Shown one piece after another: positions 17,595 to 26,222 of a DNA stretch of 64,000 nucleotides. This stretch comes from DASSBQ01 sp040981125 (lineage in GTDB: Bacteria; Nitrospirota; Nitrospiria; Nitrospirales; Nitrospiraceae). The stretch covers positions 62,001 to 126,000 of the forward strand of contig JANRMQ010000008.1 in assembly GCA_040981125.1 (NCBI GenBank). Reading direction: 5' to 3'. The number at the start of each line of letters is the position of its first letter. The stretch's first letter is position 1. The translations under genes and the position numbers were made by a program. The notes beneath the pieces are model-generated. The model was given only the letters and a program-made list of their open reading frames with translations. It was not told where the DNA came from and searched no databases.

Positions 17595-18581
17595 CTAGTT
17601 CCTGGGTATACACACCCGGTGGAGAAGCTCGCCTGGATCAGGTGACGGTGATTCACGCGCAAACCGCACAGCAGCGTCGATCTCCGCGCGCACGTCCTCC
17701 TCCATTCTCTCCAGCTCGTCCAGATGCCCGCCTGCCTCGGCAATCCGCCACCGCAAGCGGGGGATCGGATCTTGGGGCAACCATTCTTCCAATTCGCGCC
17801 GCCGCTGTCCGCCGACATCGAGGTCCCACGCGGGCCCCACATGTCCCCGCCAGCGATAGGTACGACATTCCAACAGCGTCGGCCCTTGCCCTGCTCGAGC
17901 GCGCGCCGCGGCCTCAAGAGCCGCTTCATGCACAACGACGGCATCATTGCCGTCGATGCGCTTCCCGGAAATTCCATACAGATCGGCAGCCTGCGCGATA
18001 TTATCCTGCGGCCGGCGGTCGGCGAGCGCCATGTGCGTCGAATAGAAATTGTTCTCGCACACGAATAGGACCGGGAGCCGATACAGTGCCGCGAAATTCA
18101 TCGATTCATGGAAATGGCCTTCTTCAGTCGCGCCATCGCCGAAAAACGCGACGGCCACATGGCCGTCGCCGCGCAGCGTCGAGGCCAGGCCAGCACCGAC
18201 GGCGAGCGGAATCGTGGCGCCGACCAGGGGGACCGTTCCGTACAACCCAATCTCGGGAGCAACCAGATGCATCGATCCGCCGCGCCCCTTGGAACAGCCG
18301 GTCGCTTTCCCGAAGATCTCGGCCATCAGCGCGTGCGGATTTCCGCCTTTCGCCAGGTAATGTCCATGAGAGCGATGCCCGCCCCAGATCGAATCTTCCT
18401 GATTCAATGCCGCGCACACTCCCGCGGCAACCGCCTCCTGGCCGATGCACAAATGGCAGGGCGTCTTGATCTCGCCGCCTTCGATCAACGCGGCGATGCG
18501 CTCTTCCGTGAAGCGAATCAGCAGCATGGCGCGATACAACCCGGTCAGCAGGTCGACGGACCAAGAAGTGTTCTTACTCAT
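17595..18581 (-). CDS. Thiamine-diphosphate dehydrogenase E1 alpha-like subunit
   Basis: Alpha subunit matching the E1 beta gene 6 nt downstream. With the ATG at 18581 it has 328 residues, starting MSKNTSWSVDLLTGLYRAM. This is the normal E1 alpha length; the frame is open further upstream but the extra 71 residues look like non-coding DNA. Landmarks are the GGHRSHGHYLAKGG substrate region, the RGGSMHL segment and the ThDP/Mg motif GDGATEEG followed by NN (CENN). It sits between two DegT aminotransferase genes inside the polysaccharide locus, which is not where metabolic E1 genes are normally found. Confidence 0.9.
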   Translation of the reverse strand: MSKNTSWSVDLLTGLYRAMLLIRFTEERIAALIEGGEIKTPCHLCIGQEAVAAGVCAALNQEDSIWGGHRSHGHYLAKGGNPHALMAEIFGKATGCSKGRGGSMHLVAPEIGLYGTVPLVGATIPLAVGAGLASTLRGDGHVAVAFFGDGATEEGHFHESMNFAALYRLPVLFVCENNFYSTHMALADRRPQDNIAQAADLYGISGKRIDGNDAVVVHEAALEAAARARAGQGPTLLECRTYRWRGHVGPAWDLDVGGQRRRELEEWLPQDPIPRLRWRIAEAGGHLDELERMEEDVRAEIDAAVRFARESPSPDPGELLHRVCIPRN

Positions 18582-18721
18582 AAGCCGTTCACGCGGGTTG
18601 CCGCCAAGGATTCTTTCGGCATGGGATCTCAGCCGCCGGTCCGTCGCAATCTTACTGAAGCTCGTCGGACGAATACTAGCCCGCGCCGGTCGCTCGTGCA
18701 CGGATGGAAAAGCGGGATGGT

Positions 18722-19837
18722 TTACCGCCCTTGATAGAATTGCCTTACCGAGGAGATGACGTGTTGGATCTGGTGATCGGAGAGCTCCGGCCAAATCGGC
18801 AAATACAGGAATTCGCCGGCGATCCTTTCCGTCATCGGAAGTGAAATGGAATCCAATCCCAGCGCCTTGTGCTTGTGGACCGGAGTGATCAAGGACAGGG
18901 GAATCAAGGGCTCGACGCCGTTCTTCTTCAGAGAACTCACGAGATCATCACGATACTCGGCCCGTACGGCGTAGTTCATGTACACATCACCATAGGCGTC
19001 GCCGGGAAAATGCGGCAGCTTCAATTGAGGGATATCGGCAAGCCCATGGCGATAGAGATCGGCGATGCTGCGGCGTCGCCGGATCCATGTATCGAAGTAT
19101 TTCAATTTGACGTTCAACACCGCCGCCTGCAGATTGTCCAAGCGTGAATTAAATCCGAAGTAAAGAATCTCCCCCGTTTCTCTATCTTCCCCGTAATCCC
19201 GCAGGATCGCGACCTCACGGGCGATTCTCGGATCGTTGGTCGCGACAATTCCTCCGTCGCCGAAGGCGCCCAGCATCTTAAACGGGTACAGACTGAAACA
19301 GCCGGCGATGCCGAATGACCCGACCTTTCGCCGGTTGAATTCCGCTCCAAGCGCCTGCGCGGCGTCCTCAATGATGAGCAACCTGTGGCGGCGCGCAATG
19401 TCCGCAAGCCGCTCCATCTCGCAGGCCCGTCCGTTCAAATGAACCGGCACAACGGCGCGGGTGCGCGATGTAATCGCCGCTTCCACTTTGCTCATGTCCA
19501 TCGTGAAATCGTCGCCCACGTCAATCAGCACGGGGGTCGCCTTCGCATGGACAATGGCCGAGATCGTCGCCACGCAGGTATGCGACACGGAGATGACCTC
19601 GTCGCCCTGCCCGATCCCCAACGCTCTCAACGTCAAGTGCAAGGCATCGGAGCCGCTGTTCACGCCGACGGCGTAGTCCGTGCCCACAAAGGCGGCCAGG
19701 TTTATTTCGAATGTCCGAAGCTCATCGCGGAGAATCAGATTACCTTTCGTAAGCACCGTGGCAACGGTCTCCAAGATTTCTTCCTGAAGGCCTAGGAAAT
19801 GGGTCGGCACATCGACGAACGGAACCTTGTACGGCAT
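18722..19837 (-). CDS. DegT/DnrJ/EryC1 sugar aminotransferase (copy B)
   Basis: A 371-residue PLP aminotransferase with Lys187 in SLYPFKMLG, IEDAAQALG and PVHLNG motifs, and the family's hinge histidine region. It is a close paralogue of copy A at 15486-16598, with identical spacing of all motifs. It lies 140 nt upstream of the E1 alpha start; that gap contains no gene that I can see. Two paralogues in one cluster usually act on two different keto sugars or two positions, so the polysaccharide may contain two amino sugars or a diamino sugar. Confidence 0.93.
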   Translation of the reverse strand: MPYKVPFVDVPTHFLGLQEEILETVATVLTKGNLILRDELRTFEINLAAFVGTDYAVGVNSGSDALHLTLRALGIGQGDEVISVSHTCVATISAIVHAKATPVLIDVGDDFTMDMSKVEAAITSRTRAVVPVHLNGRACEMERLADIARRHRLLIIEDAAQALGAEFNRRKVGSFGIAGCFSLYPFKMLGAFGDGGIVATNDPRIAREVAILRDYGEDRETGEILYFGFNSRLDNLQAAVLNVKLKYFDTWIRRRRSIADLYRHGLADIPQLKLPHFPGDAYGDVYMNYAVRAEYRDDLVSSLKKNGVEPLIPLSLITPVHKHKALGLDSISLPMTERIAGEFLYLPIWPELSDHQIQHVISSVRQFYQGR

Positions 19838-19892
19838 GTTCTTGTCCTGGCTATCGATAAGAATGAACGGAGACCCCGAGACCGCGACTCAG

Positions 19893-21626
19893 TCACGTTT
19901 CATGGGAAATCGGGCGGTTCGTCAGCCGGCGCCGGCTGAACCGCGTCGTGACGATGGTCGCAAGCGTCATGAGAATCACCTTGATATCAGTGCGGAGCGA
20001 TTGTTCGCGGATGTAACGCCGCTGCTCGCTGACTTTTTCATCACGAATTCGTTCGACATAGGCTTTTACCGGATCGGCTTCGCCGGCGAGCAGGCCTCCT
20101 TCATCATGGAAACGCAATGACCCATAATCCGTCATGCCCGGTCGGACGGACAGGATTTCGTCCTTCTCTTCGGCGGTGTAAAACTGGAAATAGAAGGCGG
20201 CTTCCGGCCTGGGTCCCACCAGACTCATCTCGCCCTTCAGCACATTGATCAGTTGAGGAAGTTCATCCAACTTGAATCTCCTGAGCAACGCCCCGATCCG
20301 GGTAATTCGTCGATCGCCGTTCGGCGTGATGGGCGGACCGGCCTGCTCGCTGTCCGGGCGCATGGTCCTGAATTTCAGCATGGAAAACGGTTTGCCATGC
20401 CTGCCGAGGCGCTCTCCTCTATAGAAGACGGGCCCCCGAGAATCTATTTTCACCAGCAGGCAGAGACCTGCGATCAGTGGAAGGCACAGTATTAAACCGA
20501 CCGCAGACCCGACGATGTCGAAGCTCCTTCTTCCCATGTATCCAGCTTTGGCGACGTATCCAGCATTGTCGGTTCCCGCACCGGCCCGGCGGCCCTTCCA
20601 TGTCATACCGGGTAACAGCACCAATAGCCCACCATAGAGAGCGCCCAATCCATGAGCGATATGCCTGATGGCAAAAATAATCGGCATGATGCCCATGTAT
20701 GACCAATTTCCGGTTCTCATGCAGAGCTGCATGGTCGCCGCCAGATTGACGCCTCCATACGCGATCACCATCCATGTCAGGACCCGGCCCACAGGCGGAA
20801 AGAAGAAAAGAGCGGGAATCCAGGCGAGCAACGACAGCACGAACAACAGAGGGATCCAGTGTCTCCATGAACCGGCCAATTTGCCGAACTTCAGCGGATA
20901 GGTCGCCCAGACTCCGTCGCTGAAGTTATGTCTCCAGAAACCGGTTAACTCAGCATCCGCGTAATAGGTGATCGTGATCTGAGGCGCAAGCAGAATTCGT
21001 CCGCCTGTCTTTCTGAGTCTGATGTTGAGATCCATATCGGAACTTCCGGCGAGACGCTCGTCGAAAGGTCCCAATTTTTCCAATGTCTCGCGTTTCCAGC
21101 AGCCGAAGGCGGCGGCGTCCGCCCACCGAGGTTCGCAGGAACCGGTCTTGATGTAGGCGTTGCCGGATGCGAACCAGTGAGACAATGCCGCGGCGATGGC
21201 GTTTGCGATCAACGTGTCGTTCCGAGGCGTGATCGAGCACACGCCTCCGGCCATATCGGCCTGGTACGCAAACAAGGATCGAACACATTCTCCAACATAA
21301 TGGACCGGGTATGTTGAATGGGCGTCTATCTTGATGACGATCTCGCCGCTCGAATCGGCGATGCCTCGGTTCATCCCGGCCGGAATCGTGCCTTTCACAT
21401 TATCAATCAGCCGGAGACGTGAATGTCGACCGGCAGACTGAGCAACAATGGCTCTCGTCCCGTCTCGACTCATACCGTCCGCCACGATGATTTCCATGCG
21501 TTCAGCCGGGTAGTCATTCGCGAGAAGAGAATCCAGACACCGTGCGATGAACGGTTCTTCGTTGCGGCAAGGAACAATGACGGAAACGAAGGGAACTTTA
21601 TGACCAGACAGCGACATAGCGTTCAC
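19893..21626 (-). CDS. Fusion of GT2 glycosyltransferase and WcaJ-type phosphoglycosyl transferase
   Basis: The 577-residue protein joins two enzymes that are normally separate. Residues 1 to about 240 are a family 2 glycosyltransferase (VSVIVPCRNEE at the start, IIVADGMSRDGTR, and SSDMDLNIRLRKTGG as acidic site), followed by about three membrane helices. Residues 365-577 are a bacterial sugar transferase: one membrane helix, KFRTMRPDSE, the catalytic Asp-Glu pair in KLDELPQL, and SLVGPRPE. The second half would place a sugar phosphate on undecaprenyl phosphate and the first half could add the next sugar. A start at Met4 (21617) is equally possible. The fusion looks genuine, with no frameshift needed. 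Confidence 0.9.
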   Translation of the reverse strand: MNAMSLSGHKVPFVSVIVPCRNEEPFIARCLDSLLANDYPAERMEIIVADGMSRDGTRAIVAQSAGRHSRLRLIDNVKGTIPAGMNRGIADSSGEIVIKIDAHSTYPVHYVGECVRSLFAYQADMAGGVCSITPRNDTLIANAIAAALSHWFASGNAYIKTGSCEPRWADAAAFGCWKRETLEKLGPFDERLAGSSDMDLNIRLRKTGGRILLAPQITITYYADAELTGFWRHNFSDGVWATYPLKFGKLAGSWRHWIPLLFVLSLLAWIPALFFFPPVGRVLTWMVIAYGGVNLAATMQLCMRTGNWSYMGIMPIIFAIRHIAHGLGALYGGLLVLLPGMTWKGRRAGAGTDNAGYVAKAGYMGRRSFDIVGSAVGLILCLPLIAGLCLLVKIDSRGPVFYRGERLGRHGKPFSMLKFRTMRPDSEQAGPPITPNGDRRITRIGALLRRFKLDELPQLINVLKGEMSLVGPRPEAAFYFQFYTAEEKDEILSVRPGMTDYGSLRFHDEGGLLAGEADPVKAYVERIRDEKVSEQRRYIREQSLRTDIKVILMTLATIVTTRFSRRRLTNRPISHET

Positions 21627-21642
21627 ACCGGATCGACATCCT

Positions 21643-23049
21643 TCAGTCTAAGGCGACGCGGTTTCCGCACACGAATCGTACCACCGTCTTCCAGCGAAAA
21701 GAGGCCAGGACTATGATAACGGTCGGAATGGCGAAAGCCTCGATGACCATTCCCTTGTATGCCTCCGGCCCCGCCCGTATCAGTGGCGGAATAAACGATA
21801 CAAATCCGGCAGGAGCAATGATCGCAAGCACGTTCCGCCATCGGCGATCGCCGGACTTGGCCCTGATGTGCGCGTTGAAGCACAGCGCCCACACCGCGCC
21901 CAGCAGCAGCGCGCCCATGACGAGGCCCCACAGGCCGAAGTTCAGATACCACCCGGTCGCATGATGAACCGTAAATCCTTGTCCGCTTGGGCCCTCATAA
22001 ATCCCGAGGCTTTCGGCATACTGAACATACGTACCCTCCGGCCTTTCAGGCCATAGGAAGCGCGGAACGATGGACGAAGCCAGCGCAATGAAACTCGAGC
22101 CATAGGTCAACATGGTATGGAAGTGCAAGACTCCATAAAGAGAGAAATGAGGGGCGAATGCCTCGTTACTTGAGCGGATTTCAGGCGCCCAGGCGAGCGC
22201 TTCCCACCAGCTCTTGCTGTCGAATAAATTGAGGAGGGGCAGCCCGCGAAGAAAATCAATGGCCGCAATTGCAAGAAACGCGACGACGCCGAGCGGTATC
22301 GCCGCCGCCCAATTTATCTTCCGAGTATTGGCCACATAAAATATTCCTCCCAAGATCAATGATGAGAAAAGTTCGTTCTTGTTTCCCAACATGGCAAGAT
22401 AGCCAAAGACGCACACCAGCGCTCCCGCATATGACAAGCCGACTGCGATGCTTCGTTGACCCCATAACAATCGGCCGGACGATCCGGCGACATACACGGA
22501 CAATCCGAGCGTCAAAGCGTACGCGGTCGTTCGGTTCAATACCTGATGAATGGTGAACAAGGGATGATATTCCCCCAGTCCACCCCGAGTCGCGATATAC
22601 GCCGACATCTCGAGCTGAGTCGCACTGGTCAACTGGTCTGCCATGATGAACACGCTCATGGCCAACGTGACAACCGATATAATGACGATGGCCGGATGAG
22701 AAATGCGAATCGGAGGACCGGGGGTCTGCGGCTGAATGGTCATTCTGTCATCAATCATCCAAAGCAGCATCATCTCGATGATCAGGATGAAGCCGGCGTA
22801 CGACAACAGCGTCACAAGATAGTATTCATCCAGGTCAACCGGGAACATCTTGTCCAACAGGTAATCGTATCGCTTGCCGCTATCCCCTCCTAACCTGTCG
22901 GTCACAATCCACCACGCGCCGTACAGCGACCAGTAATACAAGAGGCCGATGCCGATAGGAAATCCCACGTGCTGAGTCCTCAGAAACAGAACGCCGGCCA
23001 ACGCGGCAATCGCAGCCGTTACCATGATGAGAAGCAGATAAAACTCCAT
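21643..23049 (-). CDS. Wzy-like O-antigen/exopolysaccharide polymerase
   Basis: A 468-residue protein with 11-13 predicted membrane helices and one larger external loop (about 265-345, including GPSGQGFTVHHATGWYLN), the layout of oligosaccharide repeat unit polymerases. Sequence conservation in this family is too low for motifs to prove it. Position between the glycosyltransferase fusion and AsnB, in a cluster that already has a flippase and a GumC-type co-polymerase but no other polymerase, supports the call. Confidence 0.8.
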   Translation of the reverse strand: MEFYLLLIMVTAAIAALAGVLFLRTQHVGFPIGIGLLYYWSLYGAWWIVTDRLGGDSGKRYDYLLDKMFPVDLDEYYLVTLLSYAGFILIIEMMLLWMIDDRMTIQPQTPGPPIRISHPAIVIISVVTLAMSVFIMADQLTSATQLEMSAYIATRGGLGEYHPLFTIHQVLNRTTAYALTLGLSVYVAGSSGRLLWGQRSIAVGLSYAGALVCVFGYLAMLGNKNELFSSLILGGIFYVANTRKINWAAAIPLGVVAFLAIAAIDFLRGLPLLNLFDSKSWWEALAWAPEIRSSNEAFAPHFSLYGVLHFHTMLTYGSSFIALASSIVPRFLWPERPEGTYVQYAESLGIYEGPSGQGFTVHHATGWYLNFGLWGLVMGALLLGAVWALCFNAHIRAKSGDRRWRNVLAIIAPAGFVSFIPPLIRAGPEAYKGMVIEAFAIPTVIIVLASFRWKTVVRFVCGNRVALD

Positions 23050-23183
23050 GCTTCGTTCCTTACCCTAGGATCCGGCGCCGCTTCATCAGGAAATTGAATG
23101 CTTCACTGATTCCATCATACCGGGCCGATTCGATCGCGACAGGACGGCCGGATATCCTGATGGTTAGGCGCGTGCATCGTGCA

Positions 23184-25088
23184 TTAAAGCACCGGCTTCC
23201 ATCGGCACAGCCACCGTTCGAGCGCCCATAGGAAGTACACCCGCTGATACAAGTTAGCCCGGCTCATCCGACTCCGATCCCACTCTCCCTGCACAAAGCA
23301 GGACATAAGCTGCTGAATGTAGTCCGGCCGAATGAGATCGCGGATTTGCGCTGATGGCGACATCAAGCGATCTTGAATCGCTTTTCGACCGCTCCCGCCC
23401 AACCAGGTGTCGAGCGGTATTTCGAACCCGCCTTTGGCCCTCGTGGAAATGGCCGGCGGCAAGTACTTCGCCGCCAATTTTCGTAAGAGGGCCTTGTTGG
23501 ATCGAAGGGTGTACCGGAACCGCGTGGCCAACATGGCGGCGCAGTCCAAGACTTGATCTCCAAGAAAAGGAAGGCGCACTTCAAGCCCATGCGCACTGCT
23601 CATCATATCCACTTTTCTCAAGTAGTCTCCCGGCAACACACGCTCGATGGACAGATCAATAAATTCAGGCCCGCCCGGTCCGATTTCCCGTTGGCACTGA
23701 CTCCACATCGATTCGCCCCACGCACTCGTCCGTTCCATGACCTGCTGCGTGAGCATCTCGGCCAGCTCTTCCGGAAAAACGTAACAAGACAGGGCCAGCA
23801 GTCGCCTGTCATCACGCAAGGCCGCCGCGCGAAAGAACCGCCTGCTCTGCCGGGATACCGCGGGTAACAGGGGATCGGTCACGGCCTGTATGCCGGCTTG
23901 AGCCATCCTTCGTGCCCAATCAGGAAACCGTCCTATGATGCTCGCCAGATCGGCATGCTGAAACCGGGGATAGCCGCCGAACATTTCATCCCCTCCATCA
24001 CCCCCTATCACGACTTTCACTGATTTTCTGACTTCGCGGCAGACAAGGAAGGTTGGAATAGCCGATGAATCGCCGAACGGCTGATCGAAGCGCGCAAGAA
24101 TATCATCGACAAGCGAGAGCGTGCCGTCTCCTGAGTCCACCTTGACCTCATGGTGATCGGTACCGAACTCGCGTGCGACCATTCTGGCGTATCGAGATTC
24201 ATCGTATCCGGCCGCATCAAATGCCACGGTGAAAGTGGGAAGCCGTGTGCCGAATACTTTCGCAAGGAGCGCAACAAGCAAGGAGGAGTCGATTCCGCCG
24301 CTCAAGAAAGCTCCCACCGGTACGTCGGACACCAAATGCTCCGCCAGACTTTCGACCAGGGCCCGCTCGATGGTTTCCAGGGCCTGGGGCTCCGACCAAT
24401 CGGCCGTTGTGCGGGTCCATGCCCAATATCTCTCCTGTCGAAGACCTCCTTGTGTCACTTGCAGCCAGGTTCCGGGCGCAAGCTCGTAAATGCCGTCGAA
24501 GAATGTCCGTGGAGGAATGGAATACCCGAGTACGAGAAACTCTATCAACGCCGGATAATGAAGCCTTCGCGGCACCGCGCTTTCAGCAAGAATTGCCTTC
24601 AACTCCGAGCCGAAGAAGAATCCTCGCGGACCCGCATGATAGTATAGCGGCTTAATCCCGGTCCGATCTCGCGCTAGAAAAAGGCTGCGGTCAATGCGAT
24701 CGAACACGGCAAAGGCGAACATCCCGCGTAGCCGGTGGAGGCATTCCGGTCCCCACCGTGCGTAGGATTGGAGGAGCACCTCCGTATCGGAAGCCGTCAA
24801 AAAGCGATGCCCGGCATTCTCCAATTCAACCCGGAGTTCCTTGAAATTGTAGATCTCCCCGTTCAAAACAATCACATACCGCCCATCCGCCGAATGCATC
24901 GGCTGTTGCCCATGTTCAAGATCGATAACAGCCAGGCGGGCGTGTCCAAGGCCGACCTGCTGATCCGACTCCATCCACAGCTCTAATCCATCGGGCCCAC
25001 GATGTCGGAGAGAGCTTGTCATGGCCTTGAGCAGGACTCGCGGAGACTCCTCCGCCCGGGGAGAGAAAAATCCACATAGGCCGCACAT
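23184..25088 (-). CDS. asnB: AsnB-like glutamine-dependent amidotransferase
   Basis: With the ATG at 25088 the protein begins MCGLCGFFSP, giving the essential N-terminal Cys2 after Met removal. The glutaminase domain covers about residues 2-210, and the ATP-pyrophosphatase synthetase domain follows with SGGIDSS at about 260. At 634 residues it is the long AsnB form typical of surface-polysaccharide clusters. In such clusters these enzymes are thought to amidate uronic acids rather than make free asparagine; here that is inference. A 134-nt gap without a visible gene separates it from the polymerase gene downstream. Confidence 0.92.
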   Translation of the reverse strand: MCGLCGFFSPRAEESPRVLLKAMTSSLRHRGPDGLELWMESDQQVGLGHARLAVIDLEHGQQPMHSADGRYVIVLNGEIYNFKELRVELENAGHRFLTASDTEVLLQSYARWGPECLHRLRGMFAFAVFDRIDRSLFLARDRTGIKPLYYHAGPRGFFFGSELKAILAESAVPRRLHYPALIEFLVLGYSIPPRTFFDGIYELAPGTWLQVTQGGLRQERYWAWTRTTADWSEPQALETIERALVESLAEHLVSDVPVGAFLSGGIDSSLLVALLAKVFGTRLPTFTVAFDAAGYDESRYARMVAREFGTDHHEVKVDSGDGTLSLVDDILARFDQPFGDSSAIPTFLVCREVRKSVKVVIGGDGGDEMFGGYPRFQHADLASIIGRFPDWARRMAQAGIQAVTDPLLPAVSRQSRRFFRAAALRDDRRLLALSCYVFPEELAEMLTQQVMERTSAWGESMWSQCQREIGPGGPEFIDLSIERVLPGDYLRKVDMMSSAHGLEVRLPFLGDQVLDCAAMLATRFRYTLRSNKALLRKLAAKYLPPAISTRAKGGFEIPLDTWLGGSGRKAIQDRLMSPSAQIRDLIRPDYIQQLMSCFVQGEWDRSRMSRANLYQRVYFLWALERWLCRWKPVL

Positions 25089-25131
25089 ATTTAACAGGAG
25101 TATTCCATACAACAACGGATGGCGGACACCA

Positions 25132-26148
25132 TCATTCTCCCGTCGTCACTGTGATTTCAGCGCTCTTCTGCTCGGAACACAGTTCACGATAGAGGGACAG
25201 AACTTTCGCTGCCATGGTTTCCGCCGATACCTCACGGACCATTTCATGACCATTCGAGCGGACTTGCGCCTGTACCAGCCGAGCCACTGCGGCGCCCAGT
25301 TCACGAGGATCCCTGGCCACGATCATTGAAGGGCGGACGTTTCGCAAGCGCTCTCCGACATCGCCCACATCCACGGATACGACAGGAAGGCCACAAGCCA
25401 TCGCTTCCTTCACGACGTTCGGAGAGCCCTCCCATTCGCTTGTAAGAATGAAGCAGTCCGCGGCGCTGAAGAGTAGGGCAATATCCCTTTGCTCAGCCTG
25501 TCCATCAAGCACCACAAATCGGATCTTCCCGCACAAACCTTCCGCGACCTCGACCGACGCTCGGGCTAAGTCCAGGCGTTTGCGGGGCGGATCTGTTCCG
25601 GCGCTTGATATCACTACCTTCTCTGTTTCAGCCCATCCGAGTTGTGCCCTGGCCTCCGTTTTCGGGTGCGGTCGAAATAGAGTCGTATTCACTCCTGACG
25701 GGAAAATCTGCGCGTGTGCGCTATTCCACCACAATCGCTCTTTGAGCTGTCCGCTCACGCAGATAATGCGGCTCGCTCGAAGCGCCGCAAGCTGTGACAG
25801 CCCTCTGCCGATCCAAGATCTGACAGGGTTCATTCCCGGACAGGGATTGAGATCGCTTCCTCTATAAGTGATCACCAGTGGCCGTCGCGTGAGGATCGCG
25901 CAAAACAAGGCCGTCACCGTCCCGTAGTGGGCGTGGACCAGATCAGGATTGAACTGGGCTATCTCACGGCGAAACCTCACCGCCTCCCTGATAAGGACCG
26001 GCACAGACGTGCGGGAGACCAGATAGAACGTACGACCGGTGATCCCCAGTTTCTCGACCGCCGCAATATCATTCCTGATAAAAATCATGCTCCATCCGAT
26101 CGGCAATCCAGGGACGACAAAAAGGATTCGTGGTCTATCCACAATCAT
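25132..26148 (-). CDS. Family 4 (GT-B) glycosyltransferase
   Basis: Glycosyltransferase of about 338 residues that builds the polysaccharide repeat unit. It shows the N-terminal nucleotide-free domain (ILFVVPGLPIG, PDLVHAHYG, YRGSDLNP), the RIICVSGQLKE linker and the C-terminal donor-binding domain with SEWEGSPNVVKEAMACGLPVV, the usual E-x7-E motif. I prefer the ATG at 26148, preceded by GAGG at a 6-nt spacing, over an upstream start at 26226. Its upstream neighbour ends 75 nt away. Confidence 0.9.
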   Translation of the reverse strand: MIVDRPRILFVVPGLPIGWSMIFIRNDIAAVEKLGITGRTFYLVSRTSVPVLIREAVRFRREIAQFNPDLVHAHYGTVTALFCAILTRRPLVITYRGSDLNPCPGMNPVRSWIGRGLSQLAALRASRIICVSGQLKERLWWNSAHAQIFPSGVNTTLFRPHPKTEARAQLGWAETEKVVISSAGTDPPRKRLDLARASVEVAEGLCGKIRFVVLDGQAEQRDIALLFSAADCFILTSEWEGSPNVVKEAMACGLPVVSVDVGDVGERLRNVRPSMIVARDPRELGAAVARLVQAQVRSNGHEMVREVSAETMAAKVLSLYRELCSEQKSAEITVTTGE

Positions 26149-26222
26149 GCTCAACCTCGATGGAGTTGCGGGATGGCCGGCATCGTCAAGAAGAGAGAAT
26201 ATGAAACGTCTCACCAAAATAA

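Noticed and set aside
18582..18794. N-terminal extension of the E1 alpha gene
   Set aside because: It would overlap the upstream aminotransferase gene by about 70 nt and add residues foreign to the family.
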